Part shown: positions 28,104 through 36,556 of the stretch, in pieces
Numbering within the stretch: position 1 is the stretch's first letter
Layout: every line of letters starts with the position of its first letter
Source of the DNA: Allobosea sp. UNC402CLCol
Lineage (GTDB): Bacteria > Pseudomonadota > Alphaproteobacteria > Rhizobiales > Beijerinckiaceae
DNA length: 64,000 bases
Direction of reading: 5' to 3'
Assembly (NCBI RefSeq): GCF_000745475.1
Contig: NZ_JQJJ01000014.1
Coordinates: 277,912-341,911, forward strand
The notes under the pieces: generated by a model
Databases searched by the model: none
Told to the model about the DNA's origin: nothing
The model's input: only the letters and a program-made list of their open reading frames with translations
Made by a program: the position numbers and the translations under genes

Positions 28104-29213
28104 TCAGGCCTTGGCCAGCCTTTCGGGGCACATCTCGGCCAGGATCGCGAGCAAGGCTTGAGTACTCTTCTCCCAGGAGAAGTGCGCCAGATTGGCATGG
28201 CCGGCAGCGACAAGCGTCGCGCGGCGCTCAGGCTGCGCCAGTATCAGCTGCATCGCTTGCTTCAGGCTTTCGCGATCGCGCGGATCGAAATAGAGCGCCG
28301 CATCGCCACAGGCTTCGCGCACGGCCGGGATATCGGCAGCCAGCACCGGGCACTCTTGCGTCATGGCCTCAAGTGGCGGGATGCCGAAGCCTTCATAGAG
28401 GCTCGGAAAGACGAAGGCGATCGCCTGCCGCTCGAGGCCAGCGACCTCGGCATCAGATAGGCGCCCGGCAAAGATTATATTGTCCGCCTCGGCAATGCCG
28501 CTGCCTTTGAAGACATGGGAGTGGATGCCGCCGACGATGACCAGCTTCTGGCCGGGCAGGGCACTTTCCTGGAAGGCGCGAATGGCGAAGTCGACGTTTT
28601 TGTTCGGCTTCAGCGTGCCGACCAGAACGAAGAAGCCGCGATCGTCGAGACCAAGCCTGTCGACGATGGAGCCGTCCGGCACCGTTTCGGCGAAATGATC
28701 GGGCGCGTTGTGGATGACGGCGATCCCTTCTGCGGGCACGCGGAAGACAGCGCTCAGCTCACGACGGGAAAACTCCGAGACGGTCGCGACCCGGGCCGTC
28801 CGGGTTAGCGCGAAGCCGAGCAGCTTGTGCAAGGCCCGGTAGCCGCGGCCGAAGGCCTCCGGGTGGCGGAAGATCGTGGCGTCATGGATGACGACGAATT
28901 GGTGTGGATGAAGCAGAGGGCCACTGCCGCCGAAACCGACGAGAAGGTCCTGGCGGGTCGCGCGCGCCAGGACACTCTGTTCCCACACGTGCCCGTTCGA
29001 CCGGCCGGTTTGGAGAACCTCCATATGCTGCAATTCCAAGTCGATCTCGACACCCGCGGGCACGACAATTCGCCAGCGAGAGCCGAGAAGAGGTGACGGC
29101 AGGGCGCCTTGGCCGATCCTTCTGTCAAGCGCTGCCGTGAGTTCGCGTGCGAAGCGCTGAACGCCTGTCAGTGGCTGGGCGAGGAAGCGGCCGTTGATCG
29201 ATATGGTCTTCAA
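28104..29213 (-). CDS. Glycosyltransferase family 4
   Basis: About 369-residue retaining glycosyltransferase with GT-B fold. N-terminal SINGRFLAQPLTGVQRFARE, middle VVIHDATIFRHPEAF and VATVSEFSRREL, C-terminal GTLKPNKNVDFAIRAF, and the donor-site ExxxxxE element in PSLYEGFGIPPLEAMTQECP are typical of family 4 mannosyl/rhamnosyl-type transferases for surface polysaccharides. I start at a TTG giving MKTISINGRF with GGGACAG upstream, where family similarity begins; a GTG at 29303 would add 30 residues. It is divergent from the beta-helix gene. Confidence 0.85.
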   Translation of the reverse strand: MKTISINGRFLAQPLTGVQRFARELTAALDRRIGQGALPSPLLGSRWRIVVPAGVEIDLELQHMEVLQTGRSNGHVWEQSVLARATRQDLLVGFGGSGPLLHPHQFVVIHDATIFRHPEAFGRGYRALHKLLGFALTRTARVATVSEFSRRELSAVFRVPAEGIAVIHNAPDHFAETVPDGSIVDRLGLDDRGFFVLVGTLKPNKNVDFAIRAFQESALPGQKLVIVGGIHSHVFKGSGIAEADNIIFAGRLSDAEVAGLERQAIAFVFPSLYEGFGIPPLEAMTQECPVLAADIPAVREACGDAALYFDPRDRESLKQAMQLILAQPERRATLVAAGHANLAHFSWEKSTQALLAILAEMCPERLAKA

Positions 29214-29318
29214 CGCAGCTGTCCCATGCCAGACGAGTTGACTTTGAACGTGCCGGAAAGGGCTGAAAGCTCCGTTACGAGGCGTGTCGCCGATAGACGC
29301 CACATCGAGCAGTGAGGC

Positions 29319-29347
29319 TTGACAAATAAGAATATAAGCCTATTAAT
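29319..29347 (+). promoter_or_regulatory. Sigma-70-like promoter of the beta-helix gene
   Basis: TTGACA at 29319-29324, a 17-base AT-rich spacer, then ATTAAT at 29342-29347: consensus -35, ideal spacing, reasonable -10. It lies in an AT-rich island about 70 bases before the start of the beta-helix gene and is the best-looking vegetative promoter in the window. Confidence 0.6.
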
Positions 29348-29418
29348 GTTCTTGTTTTGTTCGAGTCGTTGACGCCTGATGCGTGCGTGCTCGAATGCCT
29401 AGCCCGAAGGAGGTCCCC

Positions 29419-30822
29419 ATGCCCGGCTATCGAATTCTTGATGACGTGGTCATTGCTGATCCCGCGACGCCCCCGCCATCCGGTTTCACAAGTGCGACTG
29501 TCGGCGCCGCTATCGAGGCAGCGAGAAATGCTGCCAAGCCATTGCAACTACGCGCCGGCGTCTACGATATTGCGAATATTAGCATCCTGACGACGAATGG
29601 TTCCGGTTGCGGCATTGAGGTTCTCTGCAGTGCTGGTGAAGCGGTGCTCAGGTTTACTGGCGGCGGCTATGCTCTGCGTATCGCCGGACAGGGGGGCATG
29701 AGCTTTCGCAATGTGACTTTTGATGGTCAGAATTTAGGTATTCAATCCTATAACGCGCCCGACATCATCACGGGCGCTGCCGGCCTTATTGTTCTGGACA
29801 ATGCCAAAGATGTTCGCTTCTCGAAATGCAATTTCAGAAATACCGTCAAGACGGCTGATGAGCCGGCGGGAGGATACAAGGCGGCTGTACTTTGCGCGAA
29901 TGATGCTCGCCCGACGATTAGTAACTGTGAGTTTTACAATGTCGACGTTGGTGTCTGGTCCTTCAGTTCCGAAACCATTGTCGAAGGCTGCCGTATCGTC
30001 GGAGCGAAGAACAACGGCATTGCTATCTGGGGAACGGTGGGCAGTGGCGGCAATCTCTCGGCGATCCGCAATAATTTCATTAACTTCGTTTCCAGCGATG
30101 CCGGCACCGGCGCCAACGGAAATGGTGTTGCGGTCTACCTCGCGAATGACGTCAGCATCGTCGACAATACGATCATGAACTGCGATTTTTCCGCAATTCG
30201 GGTCAACGGCGGCTCGAGGGTCCTGTTCTCACGTAACGTCTGCTGGAACCTTAGGGAGGGTGCCCTCTATTATGAAGCGCCAGGGGCAGGGCAGGACGGA
30301 ACAGGGGTGACGATTGTCGACAATCGCGTCGATACGGCCGGCGATGGAATATATGTGACGAATTCTGGCTATTATGGCGATGGCGTCGCCCGTCGAGCGG
30401 TCGTCAGTGGTAATCAACTTTCTAATATCGCCCCTCATGCCATTCCGGGGTCGGGCGGGATCGGCCCCTACAGCACGAGCGGTATCGGCATTCTCGTCGA
30501 GCAGGACGGTGTCATCAGTGGGAACATCATCGAGAGCTGCGCCGGAGGGATCAAACTCGGTGTCGCTCAAGGAGCGCGCGATCTCGTCTGCGATGGAAAT
30601 CTTGTGCGGGGGTGCGATGTCGGGCTGATCTTCTCGTCAAATTCGGCTGCTGGCAAGATGGTCATCTCAAACAACATCGTCTCCGGTGCGGGTGGCAATG
30701 CGCTCGTATCTGCGCCTTCGACCGGATTGACGCCGCCGCTGACCAGCTACAACGCCAACCTTCCATCCCAGATGGTTGGCGGAGCAGAGCAGATTCTCAT
30801 CGTCGATAATCGGGCGTCGTAG
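29419..30822 (+). CDS. Right-handed parallel beta-helix protein
   Basis: 467-residue protein. Residues about 25-110 (TVGAAIEAARNAAKPLQLRA then GVYDI) look like the pectate-lyase-type N-cap; the rest is a ladder of repeats with asparagine-rich turns (ISNCEFYNVDVGVWSF, IRNNFINFVSS, VDNTIMNCDFSAIRVNGG, VSGNQLS, ISGNIIESC, ISNNIVSG) typical of parallel beta-helix enzymes or adhesins. It resembles TIGR03808 proteins but has no Tat or Sec signal peptide. AAGGAGG lies 7 bases before the ATG. Base composition is visibly less GC-rich than the neighbours, suggesting later acquisition. Role in the adjacent polysaccharide islet is likely but unproven. Confidence 0.75.
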   Translation: MPGYRILDDVVIADPATPPPSGFTSATVGAAIEAARNAAKPLQLRAGVYDIANISILTTNGSGCGIEVLCSAGEAVLRFTGGGYALRIAGQGGMSFRNVTFDGQNLGIQSYNAPDIITGAAGLIVLDNAKDVRFSKCNFRNTVKTADEPAGGYKAAVLCANDARPTISNCEFYNVDVGVWSFSSETIVEGCRIVGAKNNGIAIWGTVGSGGNLSAIRNNFINFVSSDAGTGANGNGVAVYLANDVSIVDNTIMNCDFSAIRVNGGSRVLFSRNVCWNLREGALYYEAPGAGQDGTGVTIVDNRVDTAGDGIYVTNSGYYGDGVARRAVVSGNQLSNIAPHAIPGSGGIGPYSTSGIGILVEQDGVISGNIIESCAGGIKLGVAQGARDLVCDGNLVRGCDVGLIFSSNSAAGKMVISNNIVSGAGGNALVSAPSTGLTPPLTSYNANLPSQMVGGAEQILIVDNRAS

Positions 30823-30839
30823 ATCGATCGCGAATCCAC

Positions 30840-30866
30840 AAAAAACCGGGGCGTCGCCGCCCCGGT
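30840..30866 (-). terminator. Rho-independent terminator of glnA
   Basis: On the minus strand: stem ACCGGGGCG/CGCCCCGGT with a 4-nt loop followed by six T residues. It lies about 70 bases after the glnA stop and ends the glnBA transcription unit; in the other direction there is no T-run. Confidence 0.88.
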
Positions 30867-30905
30867 GAAAGGTAGCCGCGGGATACGCGGCCGGGAGGAA
30901 GCCGT

Positions 30906-30929
30906 GGGCCGGCTCGAAAGAGCCGGCCC
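30906..30929 (-). other. Perfect 10-bp hairpin directly after glnA
   Basis: GGGCCGGCTC and GAGCCGGCCC enclose a 4-base loop, 6 bases after the glnA stop codon. Together with a smaller stem (GCCGCG/CGCGGC around 30884) and the terminator it makes the glnA 3' region a chain of hairpins. It could protect the message end or be part of a 3'-derived small RNA. Confidence 0.6.
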
Positions 30930-30935
30930 GAGCTC

Positions 30936-32345
30936 TCAGTAGGAGTAGTACATCGCGAACTCGACCGGGTGCGGCGTCATCTCGAAGCGCGCCACATCCT
31001 GCATCTTGAGCTCGATATAGCTCTCGATGAAGTCGTCGTTGAAGACGCCGCCGGCCTTGAGATAGGCGTTGTCCTTCTTGAGGCTTTCCAGGGCCTCGCG
31101 CAGCGAACCGCACACCGTCGGGATCTTCTTCAGCTCGCGCGGCGGCAGGTCGTAGAGGTCCTTGTCCATGGCCGGACCCGGATCGATCTTGTTGATGATG
31201 CCGTCGAGGCCGGCCATCAGCATGGCGGCGAAGGCGAGATAGGGGTTCGCCATCGGATCGGGGAAGCGGACCTCGACGCGCTTGGCCTTTGGCGAGGTCG
31301 TCCACGGAATACGGCAGGACGCCGAGCGGTTGCGCGCCGAATAGGCGAGCAGCACCGGAGCCTCATAGCCCGGGACGAGGCGCTTGTAGGAGTTCGTCGA
31401 CGGGTTGGTGAAGGCGTTCAGGGACTTGGCGTGCTTGATGATGCCGCCGATGTACCACAGGCACTCCTGCGACAGGTCGGCATATTTGTTGCCGGCCATC
31501 GTCGGCTTGCCGTTCTTCCAGATCGACTGGTGGACGTGCATGCCCGAGCCGTTGTCGCCATAGATCGGCTTCGGCATGAAGGTCGCGGTCTTGCCGTAGC
31601 TCTGGGCGACGTTGTGGATCGCGTACTTATAGACCTGCATGGTGTCGGCCATGTGGGTCAGGGTGTCGAACTTCAGGCCGAGCTCGTGCTGGGCGGAAGC
31701 GACCTCGTGGTGGTGCTTCTCGACCTTGGCGCCCATGGCCGCCATGGCCGCCAGCATCTCGCCGCGCATGTCCTGCGCCGAATCCTGCGGCGGAACCGGG
31801 AAGTAGCCGCCCTTGGTGGCGATGCGGTGGCCAAGATTGCCGCCCTCGTACTCGGTCATGCCGTTGATCGGCAGCTCGACGTTGTCGAGCTTGAAGCCCG
31901 TGTTGTACGGATCCGCCGCGATCTTGACGTCGTCGAAGACGAAGAACTCGGCCTCGGGGCCGACATAGATGGTGTCACCGATGCCGGTCGACTTGAGATA
32001 GGCCTCGGCCTTCTTGGCGATGCCGCGCGGGTCACGGCCATAGGGCTCGCCGGTGGCGGGCTCGAGCACGTCGCAGGTGATGACCATGGTGGCGGCCGAG
32101 AAGAACGGATCCATCACAGCGGTGGTCGGATCCGGCATCAGCAGCATGTCGGACTCGTTGATGGCCTTCCAGCCAGCGATCGAGGAACCGTCGAACATCG
32201 TGCCTTCGGCGAAGATGTCCTCGTCGATCATCGTGACGTCGAAGGTCACATGCTGCCACTTGCCGCGCGGGTCGGTGAAGCGGAAATCGACATATTTGAC
32301 GTCGTTGTCCTTGATCGCCTTGAGGACATCCTTGGCGCTTTTCAT
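30936..32345 (-). CDS. glnA: Glutamine synthetase type I
   Basis: 469-residue GSI that makes glutamine from glutamate and ammonia, the entry of ammonium into metabolism. [17 protein letters not shown], the glutamate/metal region FVFDDVKI, and [12 protein letters not shown] are present; the adenylylation tyrosine is residue 398 in [12 protein letters not shown], so activity should be switched off by GlnE. It follows glnB by 96 bases in one operon; the NtrBC system that controls such genes is encoded at 49961-52567. I found no convincing sigma-54 site in the short gap. Confidence 0.97.
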   Translation of the reverse strand: MKSAKDVLKAIKDNDVKYVDFRFTDPRGKWQHVTFDVTMIDEDIFAEGTMFDGSSIAGWKAINESDMLLMPDPTTAVMDPFFSAATMVITCDVLEPATGEPYGRDPRGIAKKAEAYLKSTGIGDTIYVGPEAEFFVFDDVKIAADPYNTGFKLDNVELPINGMTEYEGGNLGHRIATKGGYFPVPPQDSAQDMRGEMLAAMAAMGAKVEKHHHEVASAQHELGLKFDTLTHMADTMQVYKYAIHNVAQSYGKTATFMPKPIYGDNGSGMHVHQSIWKNGKPTMAGNKYADLSQECLWYIGGIIKHAKSLNAFTNPSTNSYKRLVPGYEAPVLLAYSARNRSASCRIPWTTSPKAKRVEVRFPDPMANPYLAFAAMLMAGLDGIINKIDPGPAMDKDLYDLPPRELKKIPTVCGSLREALESLKKDNAYLKAGGVFNDDFIESYIELKMQDVARFEMTPHPVEFAMYYSY

Positions 32346-32441
32346 TTCAGCATTCCTCTTGCCAGCTATTTCTCAAACTCGCGCGCTGCGGATGGATCCA
32401 AATCACCCGGCAGCTCTCGACCCATGTGATGCGGGAAATCG

Positions 32442-32975
<534 letters not shown>

Positions 32976-33052
32976 TCAAACGCCTAATTGTAGTGCAAAT
33001 GCTGCCTTGGCGCCTTGTTGTCGCGCCGTGCGACCTGCTCTCATGATGGGCC

Positions 33053-34594
33053 ATGCCCGGCACAACGATCCCAGCCATGCGACCGACCGACCTCGCCTTG
33101 CTCGCAGTGGCGCAGATGGGGGAGGCGGATCGCATCGCGATCGCGGGTGGGACGCCGGGCATCATGCTGATGGAGCGGGCCGGGGCGGCGGTGGCCGATG
33201 CGGTCTCCCGCCATGCGGCTTCCGGCGCAAGCGTGAGCATATTCTGTGGCCCCGGCAACAATGGTGGCGACGGATTCGTTGCCGCGAGGCTCCTGCGTGA
33301 ACGAGGGTTTCAGGTGGCGGTTGCTCTGCTGGGCGACGTGCATGCGCTGCGGGGCGATGCCGCCATCGCCGCGGAACGCTGGGGCGGCCCGATCCTGCCG
33401 CCGGGCGTGGCCGTGCCGAACGACGCGGACATCCTCGTCGATGCGCTGTTCGGAGCGGGTTTGAGCCGGCCGCTTGCCGGCGAGGCCGCGCAGCTGGTCG
33501 CGGCGATGAACGCCTCTGGCCGGCCGCTGGTCGCGGTCGATGTTCCCAGCGGGCTTTCGGGCGATACCGGGCAGGCCGAGGGGCTGGTCGTTCGTGCCAC
33601 GGAAACGGTGACCTTCTTCCGGCTCAAGCCCGGTCACCTGCTCCAGCCCGGCCGCGATCTCTGCGGACAGGTGACGCTGGCGGATATCGGCATTCCGGCC
33701 GAAGCGGCCCTCGAGGCGATCGCTCCTACGGCCTTCGCCAACGGTCCCGCTCTCTGGAGCTGCCATCTGCCGCGCCATGGCAGCTTCACGCATAAATTCG
33801 AGCGCGGCGCCGTTGCCGTACTCGCAGGAGGGATCGCCGGCGTCGGGGCGCCGCGGCTCGGCGCGCGGGCGGCCCTACGGATCGGCGCCGGGCTCGCGAC
33901 CATCCTCTGCGCTCCTGCGGCCCTGGCTGCGCATGCGATGCGTGGGCCGGACGCGCTGATGCAGCGCTCCCTCGCGGACGAAACGGGCCTTGCGCCTCTC
34001 CTGGAGGATCGGCGCTTGTCCGCCGTTCTGGCAGGGCCGGCGCTCGGGCTCGATGCGCGAGCTCGCCAGCTGGTTGCGGCGCTTGTCCATAGCAGCAAGC
34101 CGCTGGTGCTCGACGCCGATGCGCTGACGATTCTGGCGGAGAATGCGGAAGCCCTGTCGAGGCTGGGACAGCGGAACGCGGCTTGCGTGATGACGCCGCA
34201 TGAGGGCGAGTTCCGGCGGCTTTTCGGCTGGGAGCCGGCGATCGACCGGGACTCTTCCAAGCTGGAGCGCGCCCGCAAGGCCGCTGCCTTCAGCGGGGCG
34301 ATCGTCGTCTACAAGGGAGCCGACACGGTGATCGCATGCCCGGACGGGCGTGCGGCGATCAATGCGACCGGCTCGCCGGCGCTGGCGACCGCCGGTTCCG
34401 GCGACGTCCTGGCCGGCATGGCCACGGGGCTGATCGCGCAAGGCATGCCGGCCTTCGAGGCGGCCTGCATGGCGGTCTGGCTGCATGGAAAGGCCGGCGA
34501 AGCGCTGGGCTTCGGGCTGATCGCGGACGAGCTGCCCGAAGCCGTTCCGCCCTTGCTCCGCACGCTCGCCGCAGGAGCGGGTCCGGATCCATGA
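33053..34594 (+). CDS. nnr: Bifunctional NAD(P)H-hydrate epimerase / ADP-dependent dehydratase
   Basis: 513-residue two-domain repair enzyme that turns damaged NAD(P)HX back into NAD(P)H. N-terminal YjeF_N epimerase (residues 1 to about 225): GNNGGDGFVAARLL, ILVDALFGAGLSRP, VDVPSGLSGDTG. C-terminal dehydratase domain: VLDADALTIL, MTPHEGEFRRLFG, and ATAGSGDVLAGMATGLI for nucleotide binding. Start at 33053; ATG at 33077 (MRPTDLALL) is equally plausible. Neighbouring glnB in opposite direction is a common arrangement in Hyphomicrobiales. Confidence 0.94.
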   Translation: MPGTTIPAMRPTDLALLAVAQMGEADRIAIAGGTPGIMLMERAGAAVADAVSRHAASGASVSIFCGPGNNGGDGFVAARLLRERGFQVAVALLGDVHALRGDAAIAAERWGGPILPPGVAVPNDADILVDALFGAGLSRPLAGEAAQLVAAMNASGRPLVAVDVPSGLSGDTGQAEGLVVRATETVTFFRLKPGHLLQPGRDLCGQVTLADIGIPAEAALEAIAPTAFANGPALWSCHLPRHGSFTHKFERGAVAVLAGGIAGVGAPRLGARAALRIGAGLATILCAPAALAAHAMRGPDALMQRSLADETGLAPLLEDRRLSAVLAGPALGLDARARQLVAALVHSSKPLVLDADALTILAENAEALSRLGQRNAACVMTPHEGEFRRLFGWEPAIDRDSSKLERARKAAAFSGAIVVYKGADTVIACPDGRAAINATGSPALATAGSGDVLAGMATGLIAQGMPAFEAACMAVWLHGKAGEALGFGLIADELPEAVPPLLRTLAAGAGPDP

Positions 34595-34609
34595 CGCTGG
34601 CACAAACGA

Positions 34610-34633
34610 AACCGCCCCGTTGCCGGGGCGGTT
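34610..34633. terminator. Bidirectional terminator between nnr and PRC-barrel gene
   Basis: Perfect stem AACCGCCCCG/CGGGGCGGTT with a 4-nt loop, placed between two convergent stops (34594 and 34647). On the minus strand it runs into TTTCGTTTG; on the plus strand the stem itself ends in TT. Probably serves both genes. Confidence 0.75.
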
Positions 34634-34646
34634 CGGATCGAACGTG

Positions 34647-35174
34647 TCAGCTGCCGGAATAGGTCACGGCCGGGGCTGCATTGAGCTGGTCCTTGGTCAT
34701 GGTGATCTTGCCATGATCCGGATACATGGCTGGCGCCTTCGGAGCCGCGCTCATGCCGCCGCCCGTGCTACCGGCAGCACCGCCCGCCGGGGCAGGGGCC
34801 GGAGCGGGTGGGGCGATCGGCTGATCGCTCCAGGTCACCTGCTCGAAGGGAATGGCGACGTCCTTCGCGCCGATGCCGAGGAAGCCGCCGACGCCGACCG
34901 TGACCATCTCGATCTTGCCGGTCTTGTCGACGATCACTTCGGTTACGTCACCGACCTTCTTGTCGTCGGGGCCGTAGATATCGACGCCGATCAGCTTGCT
35001 GGTACGCCATTTGCCCTGGCCGGCGAGATTGTTTGCCGGCGGCTTGGCAGGCTGAGCCGCGGGAGCCGGGCTCGTCGAGGACGAGGGCGGCGTCGGAGCG
35101 CTCGTCTGCGCGAGCGCTGTCGCGGTCAGCATGGCGAATCCGATAGAGGTCATGGCGAGTTTATGCGTGAGCAT
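34647..35174 (-). CDS. Secreted PRC-barrel domain protein
   Basis: 175-residue protein with an N-terminal signal peptide (MLTHKLAMTSIGFAMLTATALAQ in two parts, cleavage near residue 23), a proline/alanine/serine linker, a PRC-barrel (residues about 55-118: SKLIGVDIYGPDDKKVGDV, VDKTGKIEMVTVGVGGFLGI), and a second low-complexity glycine/alanine stretch before MTKDQLNAAPAV. PRC-barrel proteins exported to the periplasm are common in Hyphomicrobiales and appear induced under stress; the ligand is unknown. Start supported by AAAGGAGG six bases upstream. Confidence 0.82.
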   Translation of the reverse strand: MLTHKLAMTSIGFAMLTATALAQTSAPTPPSSSTSPAPAAQPAKPPANNLAGQGKWRTSKLIGVDIYGPDDKKVGDVTEVIVDKTGKIEMVTVGVGGFLGIGAKDVAIPFEQVTWSDQPIAPPAPAPAPAGGAAGSTGGGMSAAPKAPAMYPDHGKITMTKDQLNAAPAVTYSGS

Positions 35175-35422
35175 TTTTTCCTCCTTTATCAGCCCAAGTC
35201 GCAGGCCGTTCATGCAACCAACAGATGAAACAAGTTTTTGTTCGTCTTCTGTCGAGACAAACCATGGCAGAGGCGCGCAAATAATCACGTCACCGAAAGC
35301 AGCTTGAAATTCTCTGCTCGTTCGGTTTGCCGACTTGCTCGCATCGCGATGTCGTGATCGGATGCTGCGCTTGCTACAACGTCTGGAAGCCGGTGCTGTT
35401 CCCGGAGACGTGGAGACAAATC

Positions 35423-35629
35423 ATGCCGATTGCGTTGACTGTCCTGCTGGCCGAGGCCGAAACCGCAGCGCTCGACCGCCACATCGCGGCGCATCGGCCT
35501 GGGCATACGCGTGAAGAGATGGTGGCGGAGATCGTGGCGCGGTGGCTGGAGGTGCAGCAGCCCGCCACCAGAACTCATCCGGATGAAGGACTTCGCCCGG
35601 AGGAGCTCAACGCCAGCAACGATTCCTGA
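35423..35629 (+). CDS. Small hypothetical protein, ribbon-helix-helix-like
   Basis: 68-residue protein MPIALTVLLAEAETAALDRH with residues about 5-45 arranged as a short strand (ALTVLL) and two helices (EAETAALDRHIAAH, REEMVAEIVARWLE), like CopG-type DNA-binding proteins. The tail is polar. No partner toxin gene is evident next to it, and the resemblance is weak. The frame extends upstream, but this ATG is the first with sensible protein sequence; GGAGA lies 8 bases before it. Confidence 0.5.
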   Translation: MPIALTVLLAEAETAALDRHIAAHRPGHTREEMVAEIVARWLEVQQPATRTHPDEGLRPEELNASNDS

Positions 35630-35656
35630 ACGTTGCTGGGCTCGATGCCGCGGGGA

Positions 35657-35824
35657 TCAGTCGTCGGCGTCGTCGCGACGGAGCTCGAAGGCGAGCATCG
35701 CTTCGGCGATCGCTTGCAGTTCCTTGTCCTTTTCGGGGCCGTCGGGCAGGGCGTTCAGTTCCTCGACGCGCTGCTGCGCCCGGTCATAGTCTTCCTCGGT
35801 ATGGACCATGATCGGCGTTTTCAC
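35657..35824 (-). CDS. Tiny protein resembling HigA N-terminus (paralogue 2)
   Basis: 55-residue frame starting GTG, MKTPIMVHTEEDYDRAQQ, with a full AGGAGG site nine bases before the start. The sequence T-EEDYDRAQQRVEEL and KDKELQAIAEAMLAFE recalls the helical N-terminal part of HigA-type antitoxins (ADYdaAl..i..L and DrlelLa.LveaYE), but the Cro/C1 HTH domain is absent and the protein ends there. It starts 5 bases after the stop of a related gene and shares T-EDY, A..R.E.L and QELQA with it. Confidence 0.65.
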   Translation of the reverse strand: MKTPIMVHTEEDYDRAQQRVEELNALPDGPEKDKELQAIAEAMLAFELRRDDADD

Positions 35825-35829
35825 GGTAT

Positions 35830-36051
35830 CTACCTCCTGTGTCGGCCCGGCTGGGCGGCATGGTCGGCATCCCAGCGTTCGACGGCATCGATGAGAGCCT
35901 GCAATTCTTGCTCCTCATCGTCGCCGCGTGTCGAGTCCTTGAGGCTTTCGATGCGATGCTTGGCCAGTCCGTAGTCCTCGACGGTCTCGATCCTGAAGAC
36001 CGGACGGGTTGCCTCGCCAGTGCTGTCGCCGCGCCGAACCTTGGCTCGCAT
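35830..36051 (-). CDS. Tiny protein resembling HigA N-terminus (paralogue 1)
   Basis: 73-residue protein MRAKVRRGDSTGEATRPVFR followed by IETVEDYGLAKHRIESLKDS and EEQELQALIDAVERWDADH. An AGGAGG site lies seven bases before the ATG. A basic N-terminal tail precedes the same EDY..A..RIE.L / QELQAL helical module as the next gene, so the two are a tandem duplication with strong ribosome sites and a 5-base gap: one operon. No toxin (HigB/RelE) gene is adjacent. Function unknown. Confidence 0.68.
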   Translation of the reverse strand: MRAKVRRGDSTGEATRPVFRIETVEDYGLAKHRIESLKDSTRGDDEEQELQALIDAVERWDADHAAQPGRHRR

Positions 36052-36190
36052 CGGAACCTCCTGCCTTGAGCCCTGCATAGGAGATACCCGCGACGGCGCG
36101 CCCTGTTCCCGCCCGGTTAAGCTTTCCGCAAGAGCCCCGCGGGCATTGATGGTCGATTGGTCGCAGCCACAGGGGCAGGGGAGCGCCGCG

Positions 36191-36466
36191 ATGAACAGGC
36201 TTCTGGCCACGGTTCTGCTGGTCGGCCTCGCGCAGGCGCCGCAGCCAGCGACCGCCTTCTGGCAGCGCTCGCAATTCACGCGCTGCTCCGATGCAACCAC
36301 GGAAGACGAGCGTCTGCGGCTGCGCTGCTGGGAACTCGACGCCTATGTCGATCCCGGCTGGCCGGCTCTCGGAATGGGCGGGGGCGCCTATCTCCTGCCG
36401 GAGGCGCCGCCACCGCCTCACAGTCGGAGGCCGGTAAAGGGCGGCGTGACGCGCCGGCTCGGCTGA
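36191..36466 (+). CDS. Small secreted protein, unknown
   Basis: 91-residue protein with a signal peptide (MNRLLATVLLVGLAQAPQPATA, about residues 1-22, split here for brevity) and a short mature part containing two cysteines (RCSDATTEDERLRLRCWELD) that could form a disulfide, ending in a proline- and arginine-rich tail. Preceded by GGGGAG eight bases upstream. I recognise no family. The frame continues upstream without a credible start. Confidence 0.6.
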   Translation: MNRLLATVLLVGLAQAPQPATAFWQRSQFTRCSDATTEDERLRLRCWELDAYVDPGWPALGMGGGAYLLPEAPPPPHSRRPVKGGVTRRLG

Positions 36467-36556
36467 GCGGCTGTTCGCGTGTGACGCAGGGGCTCGCATC
36501 GGTCGCAGCGCTGTGAGAGCATGGCCGGGCCCGATCGGCCTTCTCGCGGCGACGCC

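Noticed and set aside
30969..32429. 486-codon plus-strand frame opposite glnA
   Set aside because: Shadow of glnA with histidine/glycine/arginine-rich composition.
35285..35578. 97-codon minus-strand frame in the gap after the PRC-barrel gene
   Set aside because: Lies opposite the small plus-strand gene at 35423, no ribosome site and biased shadow composition.
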